64,000 bases of DNA, taken from assembly GCF_009498275.1 (NCBI RefSeq), contig NZ_CP045643.1, positions 868,001-932,000 of the forward strand, in the 5' to 3' direction. Below, piece by piece: positions 7,820-17,242 of the stretch; position 1 is the stretch's first letter; every line of letters starts with the position of its first letter. The notes beneath the pieces are model-generated. The model was not told the origin of the DNA, made no database searches, and saw nothing but the letters and a program-made list of their open reading frames with translations. The DNA comes from Streptomyces fagopyri (GTDB taxonomy: Bacteria > Actinomycetota > Actinomycetes > Streptomycetales > Streptomycetaceae). The position numbers and the translations under genes were made by a program.

Positions 7820-10800
7820 GTGGGCACCGAGAAGCCCGACCGCGGGGCACGACCGACGACGGGGACCGATGTCTTCGCCGCCGACAGCGAGGTCGGTCGC
7901 GATCTCGCCTCGGTGGACTGGGAGGCGACGTCGCTCGGAGCACCGTCCGGCTGGCCGCAGAGCCTGCAGACCGCGGTGAGCATTCTCCTGTCCTCACGCT
8001 TCCCCATGTGGATGGCGTGGGGCCCGGAGCTGACGTTCTTCTGCAACGCCGCCTACCGGAGCGACACGCTGGGCGGGAAGTACCCCTGGGCCCTGGGGCG
8101 GTCGGCGAGCGAGGTGTGGGCGGAGATCTGGCCGGACATCGGACCGCGGATCGACACGGTGATGACCACGAGCCGGGCGACCTGGGACGAGGCGCTCCTG
8201 CTGTTCGTGGAGCGCTCGGGCTTCCCGGAAGAGTCCTACCACACCTTCTCCTACAGCCCGCTGCACCATGACGACGGCCGCGTGGTCGGCATGCTGTGCG
8301 TGGTCAGCGAGGACACGGAGCGGGTCATCGGCGAGCGCCGCATGGGCACACTGCGCGACCTCGGATCAGAGCCCAGTGCGGTGCGTAGCGAACAAGAGAT
8401 GCTGGCCTTCGCCGCACGGCAGCTGGAGCACAATCCGCAGGATCTCCCCTTCACGCTGACGTACCTCTTCCGGGACGACGGCTCCGCACGGCTGGCGGCC
8501 TCGACCGGAGTGGCCGCGGGGGATCCCGTGGCCCCGCCGACGCTGTCCGCCGACGATCCCCGGGCGGTATGGCCCGTCGCCGACCTGCTCCGGGGCGAAG
8601 CGGTACTGATGGATCTCGACGGCGTCTCGTCCACCGTGCTGCCGGCCGGAAACTGGCAGGACCCCCCGACGCAGGCCCTGTTGGTACCGCTGGTGCAGCC
8701 GGGCAGCGCCCCGTACGGGTTCCTCGTCTCGGCCCTGAACCGCTACCGGCCGCTGGACGACGGTTACCGGGGCTTCGTCGAGCTGGCCGCGGGGCACATC
8801 GCGGCGGGTATCGGCGGCGCGCGCAGCTATCAGGCCCAGCAACGGCGCGCGGAGGCGCTCGCGGAACTGGACCGGGCCAAGACCACGTTCTTCTCCAACA
8901 TCAGCCACGAGTTCCGCACCCCCCTCACCCTGATCATGGGCCCGGTGGAGGAACTGCGGGGCCGGCTGGCCCGGTCGGACCCACAGGTGCGGGAGGAACT
9001 GGAGGTCATCCACCGCAACGGGCTGCGGCTCGGCAAGCTGGTCAACAGCCTGCTGGACTTCTCGCGCATCGAGGCCGGCCGGATGCAGGCCCGGTACGAG
9101 CCGGTCGATCTGGCCGCGCTCACGACCGAACTCTCCAGCGTCTTCCGCTCGGCCGTCGAGAGGGCCGGGCTGACCTTCACCGTCGACTGTCCGACGCTGG
9201 ACGGCCCGGTGCACGTCGACCGCGGGCTGTGGGAGAAGGTGATCCTCAACCTCCTGAGCAATGCCCTCAAGTTCACCTTCAGCGGTGCCATCGGGGTGTC
9301 ACTGCGAGACGACGGCGGTGCGGCGGTCGTGACCGTCACGGACACCGGTATCGGCGTACCCGCCGCCGAGATGCCGCGCCTGTTCGAACGGTTCCACCGC
9401 ATCGAGAACGCCCGCTCCCGCTCCGACGAGGGCAGCGGCATCGGTCTCGCCCTCGTGAAGGAACTCGTCACCCTCCACGGAGGCACGATCACCGCGTCCA
9501 GCACCGAGGACGAGGGCACGCGCTTCACCCTTCGGCTGCCGTTCGGCACCGCGCACCTGCCGCCCGACAGCCTGGTCTCCGGCACTCGTCGGGACGCGAT
9601 ACCCGCCACGGCCGCGCCCTTCGTGGAAGAAGCCCTGCGCTGGCTGCCCGGGGAACGGACGGACACGGTCCCGCGGGACGTCAAGGACCCGTCCGTCGAC
9701 GCGTCCTCCGCCGGTCCGGTCACGGCGGCCGCCAGGGTTCTGGTCGCCGACGACAACGCCGACATGCGTGAGTACCTCACCAGGCTGCTGACCGGAGCGG
9801 GATACGAAGTGGCCACGGTCACCGACGGCTTGGCGGCTCTGGAGGCCGTACGCGCGCAGCCACCGGATCTCGTCGTGAGCGACGTGATGATGCCCCGCAT
9901 GGACGGACTCGCCCTGGTCACGGCACTGCGCGCCGAAGCGCGTACCGCGGCCGTCCCCGTACTGCTGCTGTCCGCCCGCGCGGGCGAGGAAGCGTCCATC
10001 GACGGACTCCAGGCAGGGGCCGACGACTATCTCGTCAAGCCCTTCGCCGCGGCCGAACTGCTCGCCCGGGTGCGCGGCAACCTGGACCTCTCGCGGCTGC
10101 GCAACCACCACGCCCGCTGGCGCACGGCGCTCGTCGACTCCTTGCAGGAGGCGTTCTTCGTCTGCGACGAGCAAGGCGCGGTCATCGAGATCAACACCGC
10201 GTTCAGCGACATCCTCGGGTACGGACCCGAGGGTCTGCCCTACGCACCCGTCCACCCCTGGTGGCCGGACGCCGAGGCGGATGCCGACGCCCACCGGCAG
10301 ATCGCCGAGGCGTTCTCCGGTCTGCCGGCCAAGAACCGGGGCAGCTGCACCGTCCCCGTCACCCACCGCGACGGACACCGGCTGTGGGCGAGCGCCTCCT
10401 TCAACCAGGCACAGGACCCCGACACCGGACGCACCGTCACCGTGGGGACCTTCCGGGACGTCACCGCCGAGCACTACGCCATCCGGCGGGAGACCGCGCT
10501 GGCCGCGCTCGGCATGCGCCTCTCCCAGGCCACCAGCCTGCCTCAGGCACTCGCGGGAGCCCTTGAGGAGTTCGAGACCCTGTGGCGCGCCCGGCGAGTC
10601 GTCGCCGTCGTGTTCTCCGCGGACCAGGGACCCCGGCTGACGGGCTCGGACACGCTCTTGACCTGGGCCTCTCTTGACGAGCACCGGCGTGCGGCGCTGA
10701 CCGCGCTGCGCGACGGCCCGACGCTGACCCCGCTCGCCGACGCCACCGGTGCCGGCATCACCCTGGAGCACCCCGAAGGTCCCCTGGTCATCTGGCTCGA

Positions 10801-11983
10801 CCTGCCTCAGCACCGGCCGTTCACGGACCAGGACCAACTGCTGCTGTCACTGCTCGGCGGGCACCTCTCCCAGAGCCTCGCCCGGGCCCACCAGATCGAT
10901 CAGCAGCGGGAGACCGCTCTGGCCCTGCAACGGGCCATCCTCGGCCCGTCCAAGCTGCCCGAGGGCTTCGCCGTACGCTACGAGCCCGCCGCCCGCCCCC
11001 TGGAGGTCGGAGGCGACTGGTACGACACCATCCCCCTGCCCGACGGCCGGATCGGGATCGTGGTCGGCGACTGTGTGGGCCGTGGCCTGGAAGCCGCCAC
11101 CGTGATGGGCCAACTGCGCAGCGCCTGCCGGGCCCTGCTGCTCCAGGACTCGGATCCCGGCCGGACACTGATGGCGCTCGACCACTTCGCCGCCGGCGTG
11201 CGGGGTGCCCTGTGCACCACCGTCTTCTGCGGAGTGCTGGACCCGGAGACCGGTCACCTCACCTACTCCAGCGCCGGACACCCGCCCGGCATCCTGGCCC
11301 ACCCCGACGGCACCACCCAGCTCCTCGACGGCGGCCGGTACGCGCCGCTCGCCGTACGCCCCGGCGCCCAGCGGCCGCAGGCCGAATGCACGGTGCCGGC
11401 CCGTGCCACCCTGCTGCTGTACACCGACGGCCTCGTCGAACGCCGTCGGCGCCCGCTGACCACCGGCATCGACCAGGCGGGAGAAGCCGTCCAGGACGGC
11501 CGGGAGACCGCGGTCGACGAGCTGGCCACCCAGGTCATGTCACGCCTCGCCCCGGCGAACGGCTACGACGACGACGTGGCCCTCCTGATCTATCGTCACC
11601 CCGCCCCGCTGGACCTGACGTTCCCGGCCGAGTCGGAGCAACTCGCCCCGGTGCGCAAGGCTTTGCGCACCTGGTTGGCCAAGTGCGACCTCCCGCCCCG
11701 CACGGCGCAACAGGTGCTGGTCGCCGCGGGGGAGGCCTGTGCCAACGCCGTCGAGCACGGTCACCGTCATGCCCCGGGCCAGACCGTGCGGTTGCGCGCC
11801 GAAGCCCTGGTGGGAGATCTGCGGCTGACCGTCGCCGACACCGGGCGTTGGAAGACCCCGCAGCCCGAGGTCAACGCGCACCGCGGCCGTGGGGTGGCGC
11901 TGATGCGAGCGATGATGCAACAGGTCACGATCACCCCCGGCCCGGTGGGCACCACCGTCGACATGCACACGAGGATCTCCTGA
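7820..11983 (+). CDS. Hybrid histidine kinase / receiver / SpoIIE phosphatase / anti-sigma HATPase
   Basis: 1387 aa from the GTG at 7820 (GAGGAG 7 nt upstream). Modules in order: PAS-like (about 1-170); GAF-like (190-335); HisKA with phospho-acceptor H363 in SHEFRTP; HATPase with NLLSNALKF near 477 and GSGIGLALV near 539; receiver 640-755 with phospho-acceptor D688 and K near 739; a second PAS (770-890); a second GAF-like region (895-1025); a PP2C-type SpoIIE phosphatase (1030-1245) with VGGDWYD and VVGDCVGRG metal motifs; and a C-terminal RsbW-like HATPase (1255-1387) with [16 protein letters not shown]. All catalytic motifs look intact. It could sense signals, phosphorylate itself, and both dephosphorylate and phosphorylate STAS proteins. 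The stop overlaps the next STAS gene. Confidence 0.92.
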   Translation: MGTEKPDRGARPTTGTDVFAADSEVGRDLASVDWEATSLGAPSGWPQSLQTAVSILLSSRFPMWMAWGPELTFFCNAAYRSDTLGGKYPWALGRSASEVWAEIWPDIGPRIDTVMTTSRATWDEALLLFVERSGFPEESYHTFSYSPLHHDDGRVVGMLCVVSEDTERVIGERRMGTLRDLGSEPSAVRSEQEMLAFAARQLEHNPQDLPFTLTYLFRDDGSARLAASTGVAAGDPVAPPTLSADDPRAVWPVADLLRGEAVLMDLDGVSSTVLPAGNWQDPPTQALLVPLVQPGSAPYGFLVSALNRYRPLDDGYRGFVELAAGHIAAGIGGARSYQAQQRRAEALAELDRAKTTFFSNISHEFRTPLTLIMGPVEELRGRLARSDPQVREELEVIHRNGLRLGKLVNSLLDFSRIEAGRMQARYEPVDLAALTTELSSVFRSAVERAGLTFTVDCPTLDGPVHVDRGLWEKVILNLLSNALKFTFSGAIGVSLRDDGGAAVVTVTDTGIGVPAAEMPRLFERFHRIENARSRSDEGSGIGLALVKELVTLHGGTITASSTEDEGTRFTLRLPFGTAHLPPDSLVSGTRRDAIPATAAPFVEEALRWLPGERTDTVPRDVKDPSVDASSAGPVTAAARVLVADDNADMREYLTRLLTGAGYEVATVTDGLAALEAVRAQPPDLVVSDVMMPRMDGLALVTALRAEARTAAVPVLLLSARAGEEASIDGLQAGADDYLVKPFAAAELLARVRGNLDLSRLRNHHARWRTALVDSLQEAFFVCDEQGAVIEINTAFSDILGYGPEGLPYAPVHPWWPDAEADADAHRQIAEAFSGLPAKNRGSCTVPVTHRDGHRLWASASFNQAQDPDTGRTVTVGTFRDVTAEHYAIRRETALAALGMRLSQATSLPQALAGALEEFETLWRARRVVAVVFSADQGPRLTGSDTLLTWASLDEHRRAALTALRDGPTLTPLADATGAGITLEHPEGPLVIWLDLPQHRPFTDQDQLLLSLLGGHLSQSLARAHQIDQQRETALALQRAILGPSKLPEGFAVRYEPAARPLEVGGDWYDTIPLPDGRIGIVVGDCVGRGLEAATVMGQLRSACRALLLQDSDPGRTLMALDHFAAGVRGALCTTVFCGVLDPETGHLTYSSAGHPPGILAHPDGTTQLLDGGRYAPLAVRPGAQRPQAECTVPARATLLLYTDGLVERRRRPLTTGIDQAGEAVQDGRETAVDELATQVMSRLAPANGYDDDVALLIYRHPAPLDLTFPAESEQLAPVRKALRTWLAKCDLPPRTAQQVLVAAGEACANAVEHGHRHAPGQTVRLRAEALVGDLRLTVADTGRWKTPQPEVNAHRGRGVALMRAMMQQVTITPGPVGTTVDMHTRIS

Positions 11984-12270
11984 TGACCACACCCCTCACC
12001 CTCACCCCAGGACACCGGCCGGACGGAACCGCGTTCCTCAAGGCGACCGGTGAGATCGACATGAGCAACACCGACGCGCTCGCCGCCGCGCTGGAGAACA
12101 TGCCGGGGCGTGTCGTCGTCGACCTCACCGGGATCGACTATCTCGACAGCGCCGGGCTGAGCGTCCTGTTCGCCCACGCGGACCGCATCGAACTCATCAC
12201 CGCTCCGCTGCTCACTCCCGTGCTGAGGTTCTCCGGACTCGCCGATCTGACCACCGTCCAGGAGGCGTAG
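11983..12270 (+). CDS. STAS-domain antagonist coupled to the hybrid kinase
   Basis: 95 aa. The ATG at 11983 overlaps the TGA of the hybrid kinase (TGATG), so the two are translationally coupled. Short STAS domain: KATGEIDMSNTDALAAAL near residue 20 and VVVDLTGIDYLDSAGLSVLF near 44-63, with DSAG as the phosphoserine site. It is most likely the direct substrate of the SpoIIE phosphatase and HATPase domains of the upstream protein. Confidence 0.88.
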   Translation: MTTPLTLTPGHRPDGTAFLKATGEIDMSNTDALAAALENMPGRVVVDLTGIDYLDSAGLSVLFAHADRIELITAPLLTPVLRFSGLADLTTVQEA

Positions 12271-12334
12271 GCGCCACCGGCGGCGTGGGCGGTGGGCGCC
12301 GCCCGGGCGGAAGTCGCGGCACGCGGCCCGGGTG

Positions 12335-12682
12335 TCACGGCCGCTTCGTCCCGAGACACAGGTCGACCTCTTTCTCCTGGTCTCCCGACGCCGTACCCTC
12401 CTCGTCCACGGCGAACGCGGCCCTCAGCGCCTCACAGAGCTGGTCCACGGCGACGTGGCCGCCCTGAAGCGTGGCGGTGAGCGAGCCCTCCAGCGGGGTC
12501 GGCCCGGTGGGGATGCGCTCCTGCGTCGGCACGAACTCCGCGCTCCACACGGCAGGATGGTCCCCCGGCTGTTCCCGGGACACCGCGTCCGGTGGCCGGT
12601 CGACGGGGAACGCCGTCCTCAGGACGTCGAAGACAGTGGCCGCGTCTTCCCTGGACGCTCCGGTGAGGGACACGGTGACCAT
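12335..12682 (-). CDS. Conserved-looking hypothetical protein
   Basis: 115 aa from the ATG at 12680-12682; AAAGGAG lies about 10 nt upstream. It begins MVTVSLTGASREDAATVFDVLRTAF and has a regular alpha/beta pattern, with VAVDQLCEALRAAFAVDEEG near residues 77-95 and an acidic tail. No signal peptide, membrane helix or catalytic motif is seen, and I do not recognise the family. Good codon bias and ribosome binding site support a real gene. It may be co-transcribed with the gene at 12806-13108, which lies 123 bp upstream on the same strand. Confidence 0.65.
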   Translation of the reverse strand: MVTVSLTGASREDAATVFDVLRTAFPVDRPPDAVSREQPGDHPAVWSAEFVPTQERIPTGPTPLEGSLTATLQGGHVAVDQLCEALRAAFAVDEEGTASGDQEKEVDLCLGTKRP

Positions 12683-12805
12683 CGGGGTCACGCTCCTTTC
12701 GGCTGGGGTACGACGGCGCGCTCCGGTTCCTCGACGGAGGCACCGGCCGCCGGGAAGGCCCCGTGGCGGTCGTATCCGCCTGAACTCCCGTGGCACGCGC
12801 GGCTG

Positions 12806-13108
12806 TCAGGCCGGCGGTTCGTCGGGCACGGGATGCGCCGGGCGCCGGCTGCCGGAGTGCGGCGCGCCCCTCCGGCCGGTGCCGGCCTCGTCCGTATCGG
12901 GAATCCCCGTATCAGGAATCCCCGGATCGGCGATCTCCGTATCGGCAATCTCCGTATCGGGCTGTCGGCCGGGCGTCCGCGTCGGGACGCCGGTGATGTC
13001 CCAGGGGTCCTCGCCGGCGGTGACCTGCTGGTCGGGCAGATCCCTGGGTATCGGCTTCGGCGTCGGTCCCCCGCTGCTCCCAGGGGCTTTCGCGCGACCT
13101 TCGCTCAT
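12806..13108 (-). CDS. Small low-complexity hypothetical protein with pentapeptide repeats
   Basis: 100 aa from the ATG at 13106-13108, preceded by AGGAAG; an ATG 21 nt further up lacks a binding site. The protein is polar, Pro/Gly/Asp-rich and probably disordered. Its middle is built from five repeats of five residues (PDTEIADTEIADPGIPDTGI), encoded by a 15-bp tandem DNA repeat. No fold is recognised. It lies upstream of the 115-aa gene and is divergent from the thioesterase gene. Confidence 0.5.
   Translation of the reverse strand: MSEGRAKAPGSSGGPTPKPIPRDLPDQQVTAGEDPWDITGVPTRTPGRQPDTEIADTEIADPGIPDTGIPDTDEAGTGRRGAPHSGSRRPAHPVPDEPPA
12893..12967. repeat. Five tandem 15-bp repeats inside a coding region
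   Basis: Units start at 12893, 12908, 12923, 12938 and 12953, each a variant of CGTATCGGNAATCNC; the last is degenerate. The 15-bp period keeps the frame, so changes in copy number would add or remove five residues. Confidence 0.85.
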
Positions 13109-13389
13109 GGCGTTCTCGCTTCCTGGCACGGGGGCACACGGGGGTGGCTTGGGACGCAGGTACCCCTGCGGCCGACGATGATGCCTGCGACGGGGCCGTC
13201 TGGGAGCCGGTCAGCCGCTCGGCGGCCCGCGCCGTCCTGCCCGACTCCGGTGCCATGGTGATCGCCGTCGGCGGACTCCTGCTGCTGGTGACGTCCGGTC
13301 CTCCGATGTCCGTCCAGGTACCCGGACCGTCCCGCCTCCCCCACCGTTCCGGCACCATGACGTCCACGGAATCCGCCGAAGGAGAGCAC

Positions 13390-13848
13390 GTGGAAGACCA
13401 GAGTCAGCAGGATCGTCCGGCGAGCCCCGAGGTGCGGGCGCGCGTCCTGGGCAGCTTCGACCGCCAGGGACTGATGGCCCACCTCGGCGCGCGGATGGCG
13501 CGGATCGAACCCGGTCGCGTGCACATCGTGCTCCCGAGCCGACCCGAAGTCACCCAGCAGCACGGCTACTTCCACGCGGGCGCCACCAGCGCGATCGCGG
13601 ACAGCGCGGGCGGATACGCCGCGTTCACCCTGTTCCCCGAGAACACCGACGTGCTCACCGTCGAATACAAGATCAACCTGCTCGCTCCCGCCGTCGGCGA
13701 CCACATCGAGGCCGTGGGAACGGTCCTCAGGTCCGGACGCACCCTGACCGTCTGCCAGTTGGAGGTGTTCGGCGTCCAGGGGGACCACCGCAAGCTGGTC
13801 GCCAACGGTCAGCAGACGCTGATCCGCGTGAACGGCCCCACCCGATGA
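13390..13848 (+). CDS. PaaI-type hotdog thioesterase
   Basis: 152 aa from the GTG at 13390, with AAGGAG 5 nt upstream; an in-frame ATG at 13357 is the alternative. The single hotdog domain carries QQHGYFHAGATSAIADSAGGYAAF near residues 57-80, the HG-x-HAG and helix signature of PaaI/YigI acyl-CoA thioesterases, then a beta-rich half (VLTVEYKINLLAPAVGD). Such enzymes hydrolyse aryl- or acyl-CoA thioesters in the cytoplasm, usually as tetramers. The natural substrate cannot be told from sequence. It is divergent from the repeat-bearing hypothetical gene and followed by a strong hairpin. Confidence 0.85.
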   Translation: MEDQSQQDRPASPEVRARVLGSFDRQGLMAHLGARMARIEPGRVHIVLPSRPEVTQQHGYFHAGATSAIADSAGGYAAFTLFPENTDVLTVEYKINLLAPAVGDHIEAVGTVLRSGRTLTVCQLEVFGVQGDHRKLVANGQQTLIRVNGPTR

Positions 13849-14015
13849 CGTCCCGTCCGCCCGTCTGCGCCGCGCACACCGGACGGTCGGGAGCCTCGCA
13901 CACCGGACGCGCCGGATCCTCACCCGAAGGACGGGTCGGAACACGCCGGTTGGCGTCCTTCTGAGGGCACGTGAGCGGCCTCGCCGGCATCGCGCGGGGA
14001 TGCGATCGCCATGCG

Positions 14016-14079
14016 CCCCGTCACGCGACCGGCCTCCCGCGTGACGGGGGGCGAGACCGCATCGTGCGGTCTCGCCCCC
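14016..14079 (+). terminator. Two overlapping hairpins after the thioesterase gene
   Basis: Hairpin A has 12-bp arms 14016-14027 and 14038-14049. Hairpin B has 15-bp arms 14047-14061 and 14065-14079 with a TCG loop. The arms overlap by 3 bp, so both cannot be fully formed at once. The position, about 170 nt after the thioesterase stop and before the next promoter, fits a terminator. The rest of the gap 13849-14332 shows no gene. Confidence 0.65.
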
Positions 14080-14223
14080 TCGCGCGTGCGGGCCGCGAGG
14101 GCACCTGCGTCGCGCTTCCCGACGGCGTCCCTCGGGAACGACAGATCCCCCTCGCGATGATCGCCGAAAAGCAACACGTTCGGACACGGTGGGGAGCTAG
14201 GAAAAAAAGAAAAGCGACAATTA

Positions 14224-14252
14224 TTGACGCAATCGACCAGCGCGCGTAGCTT
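14224..14252 (+). promoter_or_regulatory. Putative promoter of the arabinofuranosidase gene
   Basis: TTGACG (14224-14229), a 17-bp spacer and TAGCTT (14247-14252) match the Streptomyces vegetative pattern TTGACN-N17-TAGRRT at most positions. An unusually AT-rich tract just upstream (14200-14222) could act as an UP-like element. The start codon is about 80 nt downstream. Confidence 0.6.
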
Positions 14253-14332
14253 CCGACTCAGTCGCCAGGCAGCGCGCGAACTCGGCTGTCCGAAGGGCGA
14301 GTTGTAGCTCCATCACCCCACTGGGAGCACAT

Positions 14333-16225
14333 ATGCGCAGAAGAAGATCTGCCTCCTCGCGTCTCCACTCACCGCACGCTGCCGGTCCGGCCCGCCGACT
14401 GGCGCAGACCCTGATGTCCGTCGCCGCCGCCGTCGGCCTGCTGGTGGCCGCCCTGGTCGGCCTCCCCGGCGTCGCCCAGGCCGCGGGATCACAGCCCTGC
14501 GACATCTACGGAGGCGCCGGGACCCCCTGCGTCGCCGCCCACAGCACCACCCGCGCGCTGTTCTCGGCGTACGGCGGACCGCTCTACCAGGTCACCCGCG
14601 CCTCGGACGGCGCGAGCGCCGACATCGGCCCACTGTCGGCCGGCGGGTACGCCGACGCGGGCCGGCAGGACACCTTCTGCGCGAACACCACCTGCAGCAT
14701 CTCGAAGGTGTACGACCAGACCTCCCGCCACAACGACCTCTTCCCCGGGCCCGCCGGCACGGCCGGAATGGGCGCCGACCGGGGCGCGGACGCGAGTGAG
14801 CTGTCGGTGACGGCGGGCGGCCACAAGGTGTACGGGATCTGGATCTCGCCCGGCGTCGGCTACCGCTCGCACGGTGCCGCGTCGGGTGTGGCCGTCAACG
14901 GGCAGCCGGAGGGCGCCTACATGGTCGCGAGCGGCACCCACGTCGGTTCGGCCTGCTGCTTCGACTACGGCAACGCGGAGTCCACGCCCGCCGACACCGG
15001 CAACGGCCACATGGACGCCGTGTCCATCGCCACCACCTGCTACTTCGCGCCCTGCAGCGGCTCCGGACCGTGGATCGAAGCCGACCTGGAGAACGGGATG
15101 TTCCAGGGCGACAACGGCTCCAACACCGCGAACAAGGGCAACAACAGCACGTACGTGACGGCGGTCCTCAAGAACAACGGCCAGACCACCTACGCGCTGA
15201 AGGGGGGAAACTCCCAGGCGGGCGGGCTCACGACGTGGTGGGACGGCGCCCTGCCCTCGCGGGGCGGATACCGGCCGATGCAGCAGGAGGGCGGCATCAT
15301 CCTGGGCACGGGCGGCGACAACAGCAACTGGAACATGGGGACCTTCTTCGAGGGCGTCATGGTCGCCGGCTATCCCACCGACGCCGCCGAGAACGCCGTG
15401 CAGGCGAACATCGTCTCGGCCGGCTACTCGGGCCAGACCAACGTCCCGAACGGCCCGCAGGGCACCATCACCGGTCCGGGCAACCAGTGCGTCGACGTCA
15501 CCGCGGACGACACCGGCGTGAACGGTGCCGCGGTCGGCCTGTGGAACTGCCAGTCCTACGCCGAGGACCAGCACTGGACCCACAACGCCAACGGGTCCCT
15601 CGGTACGATCGGCCGCTGCCTCGACATCATCGGCAACGGCACCGCGGGCGGCACCCAGGTCGAGCTGTGGGACTGCAACGGGGTCGGTGGCCAGAAGTGG
15701 GTGCAGCGCGCGGACGGCTCACTCTTCAACCCGCAGTCGGGCCGCTGCCTGGACTCCCCCGACGGCGCCACCGCCAACGGCACCCGCCTGCGCATCTGGG
15801 ACTGCAACGGATCCGCCGCCCAGAAGTTCGCCGTCAACGGCGGTGCCCCCGTGGCGGGACCGGGCGGCACCTGCGCCGACGTGGCCGGGGACGACAACGG
15901 GTCCAACGCCACCGCCGTACAGCTCTGGGGCTGCCAGTCGTACGCGGTCGACCAGCACTGGTTCCACGGTTCGGACGGCCGGCTGCACACCTTGGGCCGC
16001 TGCCTCGACATCATCGGCAACGGCACCGCGGGCGGCACCCAGGTCGAGCTCTGGGACTGCAACACGGCCGGTGGCCAGATCTGGCAGCAGCAGGCCGACG
16101 GCTCACTCCTCAACCCGCAGTCGGGCCGCTGCCTGGACTCCCCCGACGGCGCCACCGCCAACGGCACCCGCCTGCGCATCTGGGACTGCAACGGATCCGC
16201 CGCCCAGAAGTTCGCACTGGGCTGA
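14333..16225 (+). CDS. Secreted GH54-like alpha-L-arabinofuranosidase with two ricin-B lectin domains
   Basis: 630 aa, ATG 14333, GGGAG 5 nt upstream. A long Arg-rich signal peptide ends near AQA at about residue 50. The next about 325 residues read as the catalytic domain of fungal AbfB-type (GH54) arabinofuranosidases: CDIYGGAGTPCVAAHSTTRA, SKVYDQTSRHNDL, GSACCFDYGNAE and GPWIEADLENGMF, including the paired cysteines. Two R-type lectin (ricin B) domains follow (about 380-503 and 508-630), each with QCVDV/TCADV and repeated CLDIIGNGTAGGTQVELWDC and CLDSPDGATANGTRLRIWDC elements. These replace the arabinose-binding domain of fungal enzymes. The product would release arabinose from hemicellulose outside the cell. 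Transcribed alone between a promoter and a strong terminator. Confidence 0.9.
   Translation: MRRRRSASSRLHSPHAAGPARRLAQTLMSVAAAVGLLVAALVGLPGVAQAAGSQPCDIYGGAGTPCVAAHSTTRALFSAYGGPLYQVTRASDGASADIGPLSAGGYADAGRQDTFCANTTCSISKVYDQTSRHNDLFPGPAGTAGMGADRGADASELSVTAGGHKVYGIWISPGVGYRSHGAASGVAVNGQPEGAYMVASGTHVGSACCFDYGNAESTPADTGNGHMDAVSIATTCYFAPCSGSGPWIEADLENGMFQGDNGSNTANKGNNSTYVTAVLKNNGQTTYALKGGNSQAGGLTTWWDGALPSRGGYRPMQQEGGIILGTGGDNSNWNMGTFFEGVMVAGYPTDAAENAVQANIVSAGYSGQTNVPNGPQGTITGPGNQCVDVTADDTGVNGAAVGLWNCQSYAEDQHWTHNANGSLGTIGRCLDIIGNGTAGGTQVELWDCNGVGGQKWVQRADGSLFNPQSGRCLDSPDGATANGTRLRIWDCNGSAAQKFAVNGGAPVAGPGGTCADVAGDDNGSNATAVQLWGCQSYAVDQHWFHGSDGRLHTLGRCLDIIGNGTAGGTQVELWDCNTAGGQIWQQQADGSLLNPQSGRCLDSPDGATANGTRLRIWDCNGSAAQKFALG
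15611..16215 (+). repeat. 384-bp offset internal duplication (lectin domains)
   Basis: Bases 15611-15666 equal 15995-16050 exactly, and 15727-15831 equal 16111-16215 exactly, both at an offset of 384 bp (128 codons). Flanking parts of the two lectin domains have diverged, so the identical blocks look homogenised by gene conversion. Confidence 0.9.
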
Positions 16226-16262
16226 GCCGCGGTCGGGGCACCCGCTCCCCGCGGGACGCCGG

Positions 16263-16299
16263 GGCGCCCGGCCGGACGAGAGCCGTCCGGCCGGGCGCC
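16263..16299 (+). terminator. Terminator of the arabinofuranosidase gene
   Basis: A 16-bp GC-rich stem (arms 16263-16278 and 16284-16299) with the loop AGAGC lies about 40 nt after the stop codon. Confidence 0.8.
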
Positions 16300-16374
16300 T
16301 CCGCGTGAGCGTCCGGAGCCGTCGACCGTGCTCGTGCCCTCCGCGGTCCCTCCGCCGATTCCCCCTTTGCTTGC

Positions 16375-16398
16375 CAGTAGACGATCGGTCGTCTACTG
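16375..16398 (+). promoter_or_regulatory. Palindromic operator upstream of the DsbA-like gene
   Basis: CAGTAGACGA and TCGTCTACTG are 10-bp perfect inverted arms around TCGG. This size and spacing are typical of TetR-family operators. It overlaps a weak promoter-like pair (TTGCTT at 16367-16372, TCTACT at 16392-16397, spacer 19 nt), so binding would block transcription. No TetR gene is in the window. The start codon is about 120 nt downstream. Confidence 0.6.
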
Positions 16399-16521
16399 TC
16401 TGTTCGACCATTCCGTCGAGCCGTCGCCGTCCGGGCGTGAACGTCCGGATCAGGCGGGGCCGCGCGCCCCGGACGGCCGATTCCGCGTACGCGCGGCCCG
16501 TACAGACAGGAGATCCCACCC

Positions 16522-17175
16522 ATGCGTGTCGAGATCTGGACCGACATCGCCTGCCCCTGGTGCTACGTCGGCCGAGCCCGTTTCGGCCAGGGGCTCGCCG
16601 CCTTCACACACCGTGACCGGGTCGAAGTGGTACACCGGTCGTACGAGCTCAATCCGCAGGCCGAGAACGGCACCGTGCCGATCATCGAAGCGGTCGCGGC
16701 CCAGTACGGGCGCACCCGCGAGCAGCAGATCGCCCGGGAGGAGCAGGCGGCGGACATGGCGCGATCCGTGGGACTGGACTTCCGCGTCGGAGGACGGGTC
16801 TTCGGGAACACCTTCGACGTGCACCGGCTCCTCCACTTCGCCAAGAGCCGCGGTCTTCAGGACGAGTTGACGGACCTCGCCTTCCAGGTGAACTTCGCGG
16901 AGGAGCGTTCGGTCTACGACACCGAGACCCTGGTCGACCTGGCCGTCACGGTCGGGCTGAGCGGCACGGAAGCGCGGGAGGTGCTCGGCGACCCGGACGC
17001 GTACGCCGCGGAGGTACGCGCCGACGAACGCCAGGCCGCCGAGCTGGGCGCGGGCGGAGTGCCCTTCTTCGTGCTGGACCGGCGCTACGGCGTCAGCGGT
17101 GTCCAGTCGCCCGAGACGTTCACCCGGGCGCTGGAGCAGGCGTGGGCGGGTCAGCCCGCGGCCCGGAGGTCCTGA
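16522..17175 (+). CDS. DsbA-family (FrnE-like) oxidoreductase
   Basis: 217 aa, ATG 16522 with AGGAG upstream. Thioredoxin-fold DsbA domain with the CPWC redox motif at residues 11-14 ([16 protein letters not shown]) and the cis-proline segment [15 protein letters not shown] near 175. No signal peptide, so it is cytoplasmic, like the FrnE/polyketide-linked DsbA group. It may act as a disulfide reductase/isomerase or a GST-kappa-like enzyme. An inverted-repeat operator lies over the likely promoter, suggesting induction by a small molecule or thiol stress. Convergent with the HAD gene, 67 bp away. Confidence 0.9.
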   Translation: MRVEIWTDIACPWCYVGRARFGQGLAAFTHRDRVEVVHRSYELNPQAENGTVPIIEAVAAQYGRTREQQIAREEQAADMARSVGLDFRVGGRVFGNTFDVHRLLHFAKSRGLQDELTDLAFQVNFAEERSVYDTETLVDLAVTVGLSGTEAREVLGDPDAYAAEVRADERQAAELGAGGVPFFVLDRRYGVSGVQSPETFTRALEQAWAGQPAARRS

Positions 17176-17242
17176 CCGGAGCCGCGCGAGGCCGCGACGG
17201 ACGGACCCGCCCCTCGGCCGGCCGACGCGTCATGGCGCGCCT

